DNA from: SYFY01 sp041752315
GTDB taxonomy: Bacteria > Pseudomonadota > Gammaproteobacteria > Pseudomonadales > Azotimanducaceae
Length of the DNA stretch: 64,000 bases
Assembly: GCA_041752315.1 (NCBI GenBank)
Contig: JBGSHJ010000042.1
Location: 1-64,000, forward strand
Direction: 5' to 3'
Below are positions 44,604-53,254 of the stretch, piece after piece. The position numbers and the translations under genes are program-made. Under the pieces are notes generated by a model. It searched no databases. It was not told the DNA's origin and saw only the letters and a program-made list of their open reading frames with translations. How positions within the stretch are numbered: position 1 is the stretch's first letter; the number at the start of each line of letters is the position of its first letter.

Positions 44604-45257
44604 ATGACAGTGTCCAGGATTCCTGACAGCGAACACTCGACTGTTTTTGTCGCGCGCCTGGCGGATCGCCGCGAGCAGTTGTTGCCCGTCGAATTGCCGC
44701 TGCTGGACGGTCGAACCGCCCGACGTCGAGATGAATTTTCATCCGGACGTTATTGTGCCCGCCGCGCCATGGCTGCACGGGGGATGCCTGAGGGACCGAT
44801 CGCAAGCCACGCAGACCGGTCTCCTCTCTGGCCATCTGGTGTGAAGGGCAGCCTGACACACAGCCGACAACTGGTCGGTGCCGCGGTCAGTGGGACACTC
44901 GAGGGACTGGGCATCGATCTCGAACATTTTGGCCGGTTGTCCCGTCGTGCGGCCGAGCGAATCCTGACTGACGTCGAGAACGGGCAACTCGATGTCGCAG
45001 GGGAGGATGAGTTCCTGCGGCAGGCAACCATTGTGTTCAGTGCCAAGGAAGCCGTGTACAAGGCCATCTATCCGATCGCCGGACTGTATGTTGGCTATCG
45101 GGAAGTCCGGATCATGCTCAAACCGGAACATGCTGAATTCAGGGCCAGTTATCTCGGGCACAACATGTTGAACAGTCCGCTTGAAGGTGGTGTTGGTCAT
45201 TGGGGATTCATCGAAGAAGCGGTACTGACCCGCTTCGAGATCGGGGGGCGGCGTTAG
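44604..45257 (+). CDS. EntD-type 4'-phosphopantetheinyl transferase, first copy
   Basis: A 217-residue PPTase with the EntD-branch motifs: EFSSGRYCARRAM, DRSPLWPSGVKGSLTHS, Mg2+-binding GIDLEHFGR and FSAKEAVYKAIYP. It transfers phosphopantetheine from CoA to the serine of carrier domains. All catalytic residues are present. Start at ATG 44604 (GTG 44587-type alternatives exist upstream). Its TAG overlaps the GTG start of the CNT transporter gene by one base. No NRPS, PKS or acyl-carrier gene lies in the window. Confidence 0.9.
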   Translation: MTVSRIPDSEHSTVFVARLADRREQLLPVELPLLDGRTARRRDEFSSGRYCARRAMAARGMPEGPIASHADRSPLWPSGVKGSLTHSRQLVGAAVSGTLEGLGIDLEHFGRLSRRAAERILTDVENGQLDVAGEDEFLRQATIVFSAKEAVYKAIYPIAGLYVGYREVRIMLKPEHAEFRASYLGHNMLNSPLEGGVGHWGFIEEAVLTRFEIGGRR

Positions 45258-46498
45258 TGCAATCAGTTCTCGGCATCGCAGTGTTCATTGGCATCGCCTG
45301 GCTGCTGAGCCGGAACCGGGCACAGGTTCCCTGGCGCATGGTGGCCATTGGCACCACTACGCAGCTGGTACTCGCCTATCTGCTGTTCCACGTACCCCTG
45401 TTTGCCGAGGCCTTGCTCAGTCTGAATCTGGTGGTTACGGCCGTTGAGACTGCATCCATGGCCGGCACTTCGTTTGTCTTCGGGTATCTTGGTGGGGCAA
45501 CTGCGCCATACAACGTCACGGAACCGAGCGGGCTGTTCCTGTTTGCGTTTCGCGTCTTGCCGCAGATCATCGTTTTCAGCGTGCTGGTGGCCCTGTTGTG
45601 GTACTGGAAAATTCTGCCGACGGTGGTGCGGTTCATCGGACGGGTCCTGACCAGGCTCCTCGGGGTTGGCGGAGCGGTGGGTACGGGGGCTGCCGCCAGC
45701 ATATTCCTGGGTATGGCAGAGACGCCGCTGGTCATCAGAGCGTATCTGCAGCGCATGAGCCGATCAGAATTGTTCACGCTCATGACCTGCGGCATGAGTA
45801 CTGTCTCCGGTTCGATCATGGTTCTGTATGCATCCATCCTGCGTGACCAGATCGACGGTGCACTGGGCCACATCATCATCGCGTCTGTGCTGAACGTGAT
45901 CGGTGCGATTGTCGTCGCCCGAATCCTGTATCCGCCCGATGAAGAGAGTCAGACCGGAGAGGTCGCCGACGGGCTGGTTTACAGTGGCCATATGGACGCG
46001 ATTACCCGCGGCACGGTGGATGGCGTGCAACTGGCGGTCAACGTGGGCGCCATGGTGCTGGTGCTCGTCTCGCTGGTGGCTTTGGTCAACCATATTCTCG
46101 GGAACTTCGAAATGACCGGTGCACCGCTGAGTCTGGAGCGGATGACTGGTCCGCTGTTCGCACCAGTGGCCTGGTTGATAGGCATACCCTGGAGTGAAGC
46201 TGAACCAGCAGGCAGTCTCCTGGCGAGCAAACTGATACTCAACGAGATCGTTGCCTATCTGCAGATGGCCGCATTACCCGAAGGTACGCTGTCCAACTCC
46301 AGCGTGACCACCATGACCTACGCACTCTGCGGATTTACCAACTTTGGCAGCCTTGGCATCCTGATCGGCGGATTGGCAACGCTGGCACCTCAACGTCGAG
46401 AGGAGATTCTCAGGATTGCACCAGGTACGCTGATCTCGGGGACTTTGACCGCCTCGATCACAGGCGCCATCGTCACGTTGATCGGCTTGTTGCCGTGA
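45257..46498 (+). CDS. CNT-family (NupC-like) concentrative nucleoside transporter
   Basis: A 413-residue membrane protein with about ten helices and CNT signatures: FVFGYLGG and FLFAFRVLPQIIVFSVL near the N half, GMAETPLVIRAYLQRM, GMSTVSGSIMVLYA and NSSVTTMTYALCGFTNFGSLGI. It couples nucleoside uptake to Na+ or H+. GTG 45257 overlaps the stop of the first PPTase; the stop overlaps the GTG of the second PPTase in GTGA. A CNT carrier wedged between two PPTases is unusual; it might carry a CoA-like or pantetheine nucleotide breakdown product (speculative). Confidence 0.9.
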   Translation: MQSVLGIAVFIGIAWLLSRNRAQVPWRMVAIGTTTQLVLAYLLFHVPLFAEALLSLNLVVTAVETASMAGTSFVFGYLGGATAPYNVTEPSGLFLFAFRVLPQIIVFSVLVALLWYWKILPTVVRFIGRVLTRLLGVGGAVGTGAAASIFLGMAETPLVIRAYLQRMSRSELFTLMTCGMSTVSGSIMVLYASILRDQIDGALGHIIIASVLNVIGAIVVARILYPPDEESQTGEVADGLVYSGHMDAITRGTVDGVQLAVNVGAMVLVLVSLVALVNHILGNFEMTGAPLSLERMTGPLFAPVAWLIGIPWSEAEPAGSLLASKLILNEIVAYLQMAALPEGTLSNSSVTTMTYALCGFTNFGSLGILIGGLATLAPQRREEILRIAPGTLISGTLTASITGAIVTLIGLLP

Positions 46499-47214
46499 GG
46501 TGGTTGGTCGAACCGGGCTGCCTGATCTGCCCGACGAAGCTTCCACAGGTGGATATCGACGATTGTGTCGGTGTCATCGGTCCGATAGGTGACTTTCGCG
46601 ACCAGCTGCTGGCAGCAGAGTCCCATGGCATGCACGGTTGGGCGATGAAGCGGCAGCTGGAATACAGCACCGGCCGACACTACGCACATCTTGCGATGCA
46701 GGCGCTGGGTGAACCGCCGATGGCCATTGAGCGTCGGTCGGATCGTTCACCGATCTGGCCTGATCACCTTCTGGGCAGCATTGCACATTGTGAAGATACG
46801 GGTATCGCCATCGTGGCGCGTGCTCACGCCTGTCCAGGCATCGGGGTCGATATCGAACGTCGAGGAAGGATCGGTGCAGACCTGTTCGCAACCTTGTTTA
46901 CGGAACAGGAATGCCGCGCGATCAGCAATGGCGGTTCCGCCACCGGTCTGTTTTGCGCCAAGGAAGCCCTGTACAAAGCCGTGCATCCCATCGTTCAGAC
47001 GTTCATCAACTTTACGGAAGTTTCGCTCGTGAATGAACTGTCCCGGTCCAGTCGCGCCATCTATCTCGGCAACGTGACAGGTGTTGGAGACATCATTTCG
47101 TCTGCCGATTTTTCCCAGCAGCTGACGACGTCCCACGCGTGTGTTGTCGTATGGTTGCCACCGGCGACTCAGGGCAGCCATCGGGCTACGAACATTCCCG
47201 GTTTGGTTCGGTAA
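46495..47214 (+). CDS. EntD-type 4'-phosphopantetheinyl transferase, second copy
   Basis: A 239-residue PPTase paralogous to the gene at 44604: LEYSTGRHYAHLAMQALG, DRSPIWPDHLLGSIAH, GIGVDIERRGR and FCAKEALYKAVHP, with catalytic Asp, Glu and Lys intact. The two share motifs but differ widely elsewhere, so duplication is old. GTG 46495 overlaps the CNT gene stop (GTGA). It may modify a different carrier protein or pair with the first copy. Confidence 0.9.
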   Translation: MRWLVEPGCLICPTKLPQVDIDDCVGVIGPIGDFRDQLLAAESHGMHGWAMKRQLEYSTGRHYAHLAMQALGEPPMAIERRSDRSPIWPDHLLGSIAHCEDTGIAIVARAHACPGIGVDIERRGRIGADLFATLFTEQECRAISNGGSATGLFCAKEALYKAVHPIVQTFINFTEVSLVNELSRSSRAIYLGNVTGVGDIISSADFSQQLTTSHACVVVWLPPATQGSHRATNIPGLVR

Positions 47215-47219
47215 TCACT

Positions 47220-48401
47220 TTGGCGTTCCATCAGATCCGCGATTTCGAGAGTGCGGCCCGTCGTCGTCTGCCACGAACGATCTTCGATTTCATCCAGGGT
47301 GGAGCAGGCTCGGAGGAAGCACTACGAAACAACGAATCTGCTTTCAGCAGCTATTCCCTGGTGCCAAGGATATTGCGCGCTCCTCTGGAACGCAGTTGCG
47401 CCGTTCGATTCATGGGCGTTGACCATGCGGTCCCCTTTGGCATTTCGCCGATGGGCCTGGGCGATCTGGCCTGGCCAGGTACGGACCACGGACTGCTGAG
47501 GACGGCGGCAAAAAAACGCTTTCCGTACACGCTGTCGGCCGCAGGCAGTACAACTCTGGAAAGAGCTGCTGAACTCGCAGACGGAATGCTCTGGTTCCAG
47601 CTTTATGTTGGCGCGGATTTCGACGTCAGTCGGTTGCTCATGCAGCGGGCAGCAGCGGTTGGTGTACGTAATCTTGTGCTGACGGTTGACGCCGCCCATC
47701 CCGGACTTCGGTTCCGCGATCGCCGAAATTGTTTTGGAGAACCCGTCTGGAAAGTACCGAGGCTGCTGGCTGACTACGCGCTGCATCCCCATTGGTCGCT
47801 CTCGACGCTGGTCCGCGGGGTGCCAGGGATGGTAAATCTTCAACAGGACGATCAACGTCTCATGGGACCAGAGGCGACGCGTCTGTTCATGGCGTCGATG
47901 ATGCAGGCGAAACTGGACTGGGTCATGCTCGAGAGCATACGCAACAGCTGGCCGCACCAGTTGATCGTCAAAGGTGTCCTTGCCTGGGAAGATGCGCTGC
48001 AACTGAAAGCAGCCGGTGTGGATGGCCTTGTGATTTCCAACCACGGTGGACGGCAACTGGGTTCTGCCGTACCCCCCCTGGAGGTGCTGTCCGGGATACG
48101 TGCCGCTGTCGGTCCCCGGATGCCGTTGATTCTCGAGAGTGGCGTTCGATCCGGTGAGGATATCGTCAAGGCTCTGCTGCTCGGTGCAGATTTTGTACTG
48201 CTCGGCCGACCGTGGTTGTATGCCTGCGCGGCTGCGGGCGCTGATCGTGGCAGTCTGCGCCTGGCCACCATGCTTGAAGAGGGCGTGGACAATACACTCG
48301 CCCAGCTCGGTTGCACGGACATTCCGACGCTTCCCCAAGCCGGCCTGATCCGACCCCGAAACACGCCGGTCACGGTACCCATTCCATTTGACCTGGGTTA
48401 A
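47220..48401 (+). CDS. FMN-dependent alpha-hydroxyacid oxidase/dehydrogenase (LldD-like)
   Basis: A 393-residue TIM-barrel flavoprotein: RRRLPRTIFDFIQGGAGSEE at the N terminus, FGISPMGLGDLAWPG, the catalytic Tyr region LWFQLYVGAD, VKGVLAWEDALQL with Lys, and the catalytic SNHGGRQLG with His and Arg. It oxidises L-2-hydroxyacids such as lactate, mandelate or glycolate. Start taken at TTG 47220, just after the PPTase stop. The active-site loop reads QLGSAVPP instead of the usual QLDGAP, so specificity may differ. Confidence 0.87.
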   Translation: MAFHQIRDFESAARRRLPRTIFDFIQGGAGSEEALRNNESAFSSYSLVPRILRAPLERSCAVRFMGVDHAVPFGISPMGLGDLAWPGTDHGLLRTAAKKRFPYTLSAAGSTTLERAAELADGMLWFQLYVGADFDVSRLLMQRAAAVGVRNLVLTVDAAHPGLRFRDRRNCFGEPVWKVPRLLADYALHPHWSLSTLVRGVPGMVNLQQDDQRLMGPEATRLFMASMMQAKLDWVMLESIRNSWPHQLIVKGVLAWEDALQLKAAGVDGLVISNHGGRQLGSAVPPLEVLSGIRAAVGPRMPLILESGVRSGEDIVKALLLGADFVLLGRPWLYACAAAGADRGSLRLATMLEEGVDNTLAQLGCTDIPTLPQAGLIRPRNTPVTVPIPFDLG

Positions 48402-48428
48402 AAAAGCACAAGACCGTTGGAGCCAGAC

Positions 48429-49214
48429 ATGCAGTTGAGTCAATTGTGGAGTTACCCGATCAAGTCATGCGCCGGGTTATCCGGCTCGAGCGCCAGGATT
48501 GCGCCATCTGGCCCTGCTTTTGATCGTGAGTGGATGTTGACGGACGCCGACGGCCAGTTCCTGACGGCTCGGTTGCATCCCCAACTTGTACTTGTCAGGG
48601 CAACACCGACGATTGATGGTCTGTCGCTGCAGGCTCCGGGCATGCCGGAGCTGCCGGTACGCCGGGTGTTGTTCAATCAATTGCGCCAGACAGGCGTGTG
48701 GGCGTATCGATTCGACGCGTGGTGGGGTGATGCAGCAGCAGATCAATGGTTCAGTCAGTACCTGGGTCTGTCGACGAGACTCTTGTACATTGGTGCGAAG
48801 TCACGTCGCGCATTGCGGGCTGATCCGTCAATCCGTTTCTCGTTTGCAGACGGTTATCCATTCCTGTTGATCGGTGAAGGGTCTCTTGAGGATCTGAACA
48901 GTCGCCTGAAAATTCCGGTTTCGATGCGACACTTCAGGCCGAACCTCGTGGTGAGTGGTACCGATGCCTTTGCCGAGGATGACTGGAAGCGAATCCGCAT
49001 CGGCACCGTGGAGTTCGAGCACATGAAACCATGCGATCGATGTGTCTTCACCACGATCGATCCGGACACGGGGCAGTTGGCCGATGACCTGCAGCCGCTG
49101 CGTACCCTGGGCACCTATCGGCGTGCCCCGGGTGGCGTGATGTTCGGCCAGAATCTGGTGGCCAGAGGCACTGGTGTCATTCGGCTCGGAGATCGAGTGG
49201 AGGTAGTTGAATGA
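48429..49214 (+). CDS. MOSC-domain protein (YcbX-like)
   Basis: A 261-residue protein: N-terminal MOSC_N module (LWSYPIKSCAGLSGSSARI) and MOSC domain with MRHFRPNLVVSG, the molybdenum-ligand Cys in HMKPCDRCVFTTID, and GVMFGQNLVARG. Such proteins bind the molybdenum cofactor and reduce N-hydroxylated compounds (YcbX, YiiM, mARC). GGAG lies 6 bases ahead of ATG 48429. It follows the FMN oxidase by 27 bases. Confidence 0.88.
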   Translation: MQLSQLWSYPIKSCAGLSGSSARIAPSGPAFDREWMLTDADGQFLTARLHPQLVLVRATPTIDGLSLQAPGMPELPVRRVLFNQLRQTGVWAYRFDAWWGDAAADQWFSQYLGLSTRLLYIGAKSRRALRADPSIRFSFADGYPFLLIGEGSLEDLNSRLKIPVSMRHFRPNLVVSGTDAFAEDDWKRIRIGTVEFEHMKPCDRCVFTTIDPDTGQLADDLQPLRTLGTYRRAPGGVMFGQNLVARGTGVIRLGDRVEVVE

Positions 49215-49319
49215 TCCACCCACGACCTGTAGCGGTGGTTCGAGCGGAGTAGGGTGATTGTTGGATCGCACACTCATTACCACCGTCCGGGAGAGGACGA
49301 TCCCGGCGACCGAAACCCC

Positions 49320-50333
49320 TTACCCGACGTAGCGGCGAACGGTTTCCTGCAGGTATTGCAGGTCATCGTCGTTGACGTCCAGATGCATGACCCAGCGCGG
49401 TCGATGGACCTGTACACCCGATTTGTTCATGTGGGCCAGAAAAGGCTTCAATTCTGCGTCTGGCAGGTTCAGATGAATCATGTTGGTATATTGTTCAACC
49501 CGTCCTGGGAACAGGTTGCCGAGCGAATCGGCCAGTGCTGCCGCACGGCGATGATCCTCAACCAGCCGATCCACGTGGTGTCCGAGTGCGTACAGACCGG
49601 CCGCGGCGAGAATGCCCGCCTGACGCATGCCGCCGCCCAGCATCTTCCGGAGGCGTCGAGCCCTGGAGATCAGGTCTGCGCTTCCGACGAGTACCGATCC
49701 CACGGGCGCCCCGAGCCCTTTGGAAAGACAGAGACTGATGCTGTCACAAGGCGCTGCCATTTCGGCCGCGGATCGACCGCTGGCAACACAGGCGTTGAAA
49801 AAACGGGCGCCATCCATATGCAACGCGAGGCGGCGCGCTGAACAGAACGCGCCCAGTGATTCAACGTAGCCAGGAGGGAGTACTCGACCGCTGAACGTGT
49901 TTTCGATACAGACCAACCGGGTACGAGCGAAGTGGAAGTCATCGGGTTTGATCACTGCCTCGATGCTCTCCAGTGGCAACGTGCCGTCCTCGGCCACGGT
50001 GATGGGCTGTGGCGCAACACCACCGAGAACGGCGCCACCACCCGCCTCGTACATGTACACGTGCGCTCGCTGGCCGGCAATGAACTCGTCACCTCGTTCG
50101 CAATGGGACATCAGCGCGATCAGATTTGATTGTGTACCGCTGGCAACAAAGAGGCCCGCTTCCTTGCCCAGACGTTCTGCCAGCATCGCCTGCAGTCTGT
50201 TGACGGTCGGGTCTTCACCAAAAACATCATCACCCACTTCAGCGGCTGCCATCGCTGCACGCATGGCGGGAGTCGGACGGGTGACGGTGTCACTGCGCAG
50301 ATCAATGATTCGCACCTGACTATCTGGCACCAT
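49320..50333 (-). CDS. ltaE: Low-specificity L-threonine aldolase
   Basis: A 337-residue PLP enzyme: RIIDLRSDTVTRPTPAM, EVGDDVFGEDPTVNRLQ, the PLP-stacking His-rich AGQRAHVYMYEAGGG, DGARFFNACVASG and Schiff-base Lys in CLSKGLGAPVGS. It cleaves L-threonine or L-allo-threonine to glycine and acetaldehyde. ATG 50333 overlaps the end of the upstream gene by 14 bases; GTG 50315 is another possible start. Coupled to the DUF7064-like gene by that overlap. Confidence 0.9.
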   Translation of the reverse strand: MVPDSQVRIIDLRSDTVTRPTPAMRAAMAAAEVGDDVFGEDPTVNRLQAMLAERLGKEAGLFVASGTQSNLIALMSHCERGDEFIAGQRAHVYMYEAGGGAVLGGVAPQPITVAEDGTLPLESIEAVIKPDDFHFARTRLVCIENTFSGRVLPPGYVESLGAFCSARRLALHMDGARFFNACVASGRSAAEMAAPCDSISLCLSKGLGAPVGSVLVGSADLISRARRLRKMLGGGMRQAGILAAAGLYALGHHVDRLVEDHRRAAALADSLGNLFPGRVEQYTNMIHLNLPDAELKPFLAHMNKSGVQVHRPRWVMHLDVNDDDLQYLQETVRRYVG

Positions 50334-51444
50334 CAAAAAACTGGGTGAATCCTGCAGGTGCATAAGGGCCGACCACAATCTGCTCGAATACTCCAATACC
50401 CTGACGACTCCCATCCGTGGCACGAACCACCTGCTGCGTATGCAGGTTTTCGCGCGCCAGAAGATCGAGTTGGCGAGTATCGAACGACTCGCCACCGATC
50501 GCGAGTTCGCCTTTCCACATACCCTGACCCCATTCCGGATGGCCGTATCCCAATCCCTTCATCTGGAATTTCAGGATCGGCTCAAGGGCAATGGTGCGGG
50601 TCTGGTCTTCGTGATCGACAAGGTCGATCTCGACCTTCGATGCCAGCCGGGAGCCCCTGTGGTACTGGATGCGATGGCGTGCCGTGGCCATCCGCTCATC
50701 GCGACTGCCTTCGAGTCCGGGTATTGCAGACTCATCTGCATACAGGGGTGCCTTGATGCCCTCGCGAACAAGCGGTTCACCTTTCTGGCCATCAAAGAAT
50801 ATGGCGTGGGTAATGTGGTCATCCCAGAACAGTGGTGCCCACATGAAAGCGATACCGTTGGGTACCACGGGTGCACCCCCGGTTTCATGTTCACCGACGT
50901 TGCGGACCCCCCATGATCGGTCCTTTGTGCCGTAGCAGACCGAGTCGTCGATCCGGATATCCCCATCCGGAGTACGGACCAGGCCTGACCAGCGGCCAAA
51001 CTGATCAAAACGTGTGGCATCCATGGTCCGCCTCGCGCCAGACCAGAGTGTCTGGCGGGCTTCCTGGATGGCTGCGGTACGCGCCGAAAAGGTGATGTCG
51101 CAGGAGATTCCACTGCTGTTGTCATCGAGAATGACTCGTGTCCGACGCAGCGGTTCCAGCACCTCCATTCTGAACGGCCCAACCGTCATGTCGGTGCGTT
51201 CCATCGGGGCGCGTCTGGAGCCATAAAAACAATGCTGCCGGGTGCCTGGTTGAACGACGCTGAATGCACAATCGAGAATGCCGCGATGGGGATAAACGGC
51301 CATCCCTATCCCGAAATAATACGAACCATCCCCTGCGTAGCCATTGAACCAGGTGCGGTCGTAGACATTACGGTCACTGGTGACCGGATGAGCCAGGGGT
51401 TCAGGTGTCTGGTGGATCGGAAAATCGTCCAGCTTGTTCAGCAT
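50320..51444 (-). CDS. DUF7064/DUF7065-like conserved protein
   Basis: A 374-residue soluble, strand-rich protein (YYFGIGMAVYPHRGILDCA, DVEVRWSGLVRTPDGDIRI-like stretch, RSWGVRN). I take it for the family annotated as DUF7064/7065, broadly related in fold to AttH/CrtC-like lipocalins found near lipid- and terpene-degrading genes, from memory only. Repeated W and H residues (RSWGVRN, GHPEWGQGMW) might line a ligand site. Upstream of threonine aldolase with a 14-base overlap. Function unknown. Confidence 0.6.
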   Translation of the reverse strand: MLNKLDDFPIHQTPEPLAHPVTSDRNVYDRTWFNGYAGDGSYYFGIGMAVYPHRGILDCAFSVVQPGTRQHCFYGSRRAPMERTDMTVGPFRMEVLEPLRRTRVILDDNSSGISCDITFSARTAAIQEARQTLWSGARRTMDATRFDQFGRWSGLVRTPDGDIRIDDSVCYGTKDRSWGVRNVGEHETGGAPVVPNGIAFMWAPLFWDDHITHAIFFDGQKGEPLVREGIKAPLYADESAIPGLEGSRDERMATARHRIQYHRGSRLASKVEIDLVDHEDQTRTIALEPILKFQMKGLGYGHPEWGQGMWKGELAIGGESFDTRQLDLLARENLHTQQVVRATDGSRQGIGVFEQIVVGPYAPAGFTQFFDGAR

Positions 51445-51617
51445 GGTGCTACCACTCGATGGTTGAATGGGTCGACGCGACCGTTTGAAGGATCCGGGAG
51501 ACGTCCGGAATCCCCGCGCGAAGGCGGCTACCCGCTTGGTTACGCGGTCTGGGCAATGGACCGGCGCGTTGTGTCAGGGAATGAACCTGCCGTCATTCCC
51601 CGGCTCGACAGGCAGGA

Positions 51618-52031
51618 CTAGTTGGCGGCGAATGACACGGCATAAACGCCGGCTTGTCGGGCCGAGTCCATGACCGTGATCATGGCGTCCGTACTGGACT
51701 GCGGGTGAGGCTGGATGATGACCGGTGCTTCGGGGTTTTCCGCGTGCAATCGTTCTATGTTGGCACGAATGTTCCGGACATCCACATCGCGTTGGGCAAT
51801 GATGATCCGGTCACGATCCGTAATCCGGACCACAATGGTCTTTTTGTTGGGGTCGACATTGACGGGTTTGTTGTCGTCATCAGGCTGGTTCACGTCGAGC
51901 CCGACTTCCTTGACAAAGGTCGCCGTCACGATGAAAAAAATCAGCATGATGAACACCACATCAAGCATTGGTGTCAGGTTGATCTGTTGTTCCTGCACTT
52001 CGTCAGACGAACTGCCAAAGGATCTGCGCAT
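51618..52031 (-). CDS. exbD: ExbD/TolR biopolymer transport protein
   Basis: A 137-residue protein: short cytoplasmic tail, one membrane helix with the essential Asp (INLTPMLDVVFIMLIFFIV), then the periplasmic fold (KTIVVRITDRDRI ... EAPVIIQPHPQSST). It couples the proton gradient to TonB with ExbB. ATG 52031 follows a G-rich site. No exbB or tonB gene is next to it, which is unusual; the TonB receptor at 6.7 kb is a possible distant client. Confidence 0.92.
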   Translation of the reverse strand: MRRSFGSSSDEVQEQQINLTPMLDVVFIMLIFFIVTATFVKEVGLDVNQPDDDNKPVNVDPNKKTIVVRITDRDRIIIAQRDVDVRNIRANIERLHAENPEAPVIIQPHPQSSTDAMITVMDSARQAGVYAVSFAAN

Positions 52032-52066
52032 TGGTCTCTGCCACCCCCATTGATTCCACCGCTAGT

Positions 52067-52159
52067 CTAACCAGCTTGAATGTGGGTAGACAACCGCATT
52101 TCCCGGGCATCTGCATCTTCCGCAAGAACCAATGCAAGAGCCAATGCAAGAACCGTCAC
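52067..52159 (-). CDS. Possible 30-residue signal-like small ORF before exbD
   Basis: GTG start, 30 codons, TAG stop 35 bases before exbD. The peptide is MTVLALALALVLAEDADARE then a short polar tail, resembling a signal peptide with an A-x-A site. No ribosome site is seen and the hydrophobic part is made of the 12-base repeats, so it may be accidental. Confidence 0.25.
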   Translation of the reverse strand: MTVLALALALVLAEDADAREMRLSTHIQAG

Positions 52160-52169
52160 AAGAACCAGG
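52122..52169. repeat. Four tandem 12-base repeats upstream of exbD
   Basis: Units begin GCAAGAACCAAT (52122), GCAAGAGCCAAT (52134), GCAAGAACCGTC (52146) and ACAAGAACCAGG (52158). They are 12 bases apart and vary at one to four positions. Confidence 0.85.
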
Positions 52170-52197
52170 CCGACTCAACCACGCCAACCGCCATCCG

Positions 52198-53118
52198 CTA
52201 GAGCTGTTGATAGTTCAGTTTCAGGCCCCCGGTCGGCCAGGGTATCGAGACGAGCTGCCCGATGGAGCTCAGGGTGATGAAGGCAGTTTGCAGGTCCTTG
52301 CCACCAAAACAGATATTGGTGGTCAACGGATCCGGCATCGGCACAAAGGCCGGTTCGTCTCCGGAAGGGGAGAGCACGGTGATACCACCTTCCACGATCG
52401 TCGCGACACAGACGTTCCCACGAGCGTCGATGGCCATGGAATCGAACAGGAAGTAACCACTTCGGCCACGCAACAGACGCCCACCGTCAGGTCGATCGCG
52501 CCGTTCGGTCTTGAGAACTCCAGGGGAGGCGATGGAGTACGCCCAGACCCGACCGGTCATGGTCTCGGCAACATAAAGTTCGTCTTCCGTTGGCGACAAG
52601 CCAATGCCGTTCGGACCTTCCAGTGGAAAGAGTACTTCACGGATATGTGACCCGTTGGCTTTGGCGTAAAACACACCGGTTCGGTCCCTTTCGCGACTGC
52701 GTGTCTTGCCATGGTCCGTAAACCAGAATCCGCCCTGCCGGTCGAAAACCAGATCGTTTGGTCCGCGCAGCGGTTGGCCCTGGCAATGGGTATAGAGGAT
52801 TTCTGATTTGCCGGTCCTCAGATCCACCTTTTCGATCCGGCCACCCGCATAATTTTCCGGTTCTTCGCCTGGAAAGATCCGGCCGTTGCGTTCGATCCAC
52901 TGGAAGCCGCCGTTGTTGCAAACGTAAACCGCGCCATCCGGACCGATGGCTGCTCCGTTCGGGCCGCCACCCAGTTCGGCGACAACTTCTGTCCTGGCAT
53001 TGTGTACCCGCGATAACGTTCCACGGGCGATTTCCACCAGCAGGACACTGCCGTCAGGCATCGCGATCGGACCTTCCGGAAATTTCAATCCTTCAGCGAG
53101 CAGGGTGATGTCGGACAT
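52198..53118 (-). CDS. SMP-30/gluconolactonase-like lactonase
   Basis: A 306-residue beta-propeller: LKFPEGPIAMPDGSVLLVEI, GPNGAAIGPDGAVYVCNNGG, LRGPNDLVFDRQGGFWFTDHG and GPNGIGLSPTEDELYVAET; the Glu, Asn and Asp residues are those that bind the catalytic calcium or zinc. It hydrolyses sugar or aldonic lactones. ATG 53118 has only a weak site. Divergent from the BON lipoprotein gene; shares a 134-bp promoter region with it. Confidence 0.87.
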   Translation of the reverse strand: MSDITLLAEGLKFPEGPIAMPDGSVLLVEIARGTLSRVHNARTEVVAELGGGPNGAAIGPDGAVYVCNNGGFQWIERNGRIFPGEEPENYAGGRIEKVDLRTGKSEILYTHCQGQPLRGPNDLVFDRQGGFWFTDHGKTRSRERDRTGVFYAKANGSHIREVLFPLEGPNGIGLSPTEDELYVAETMTGRVWAYSIASPGVLKTERRDRPDGGRLLRGRSGYFLFDSMAIDARGNVCVATIVEGGITVLSPSGDEPAFVPMPDPLTTNICFGGKDLQTAFITLSSIGQLVSIPWPTGGLKLNYQQL

Positions 53119-53194
53119 GTTCGGTCTGCTTTGTTACAATCGCGGGCATTCTAAACCTGTCACGCAAAAACACTCATCTTCCGGGACCTTTGAA

Positions 53195-53254
53195 GATCAC
53201 AACCATCTTTCAGGGACTATCGATGATCACAACCATCTTTCAGGGACTATCGAT
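53195..53254. repeat. Perfect 30-base tandem duplication covering a ribosome site and start codon
   Basis: Two identical 30-base copies occupy 53195-53224 and 53225-53254; each has CAGGGA and then ATG. Copies encode the in-frame peptide MITTIFQGLS once before the true start. The sequence at 53177-53193 looks like a degenerate third copy. Confidence 0.9.

Noticed and set aside
51445..51617. REP-like element between exbD and the DUF7064-like gene
   Set aside because: Segments GGAATCCCCGCGCGAAGG and CGTCATTCCCCGG recall common REP sequences but do not form a convincing pair or recur elsewhere in the window.
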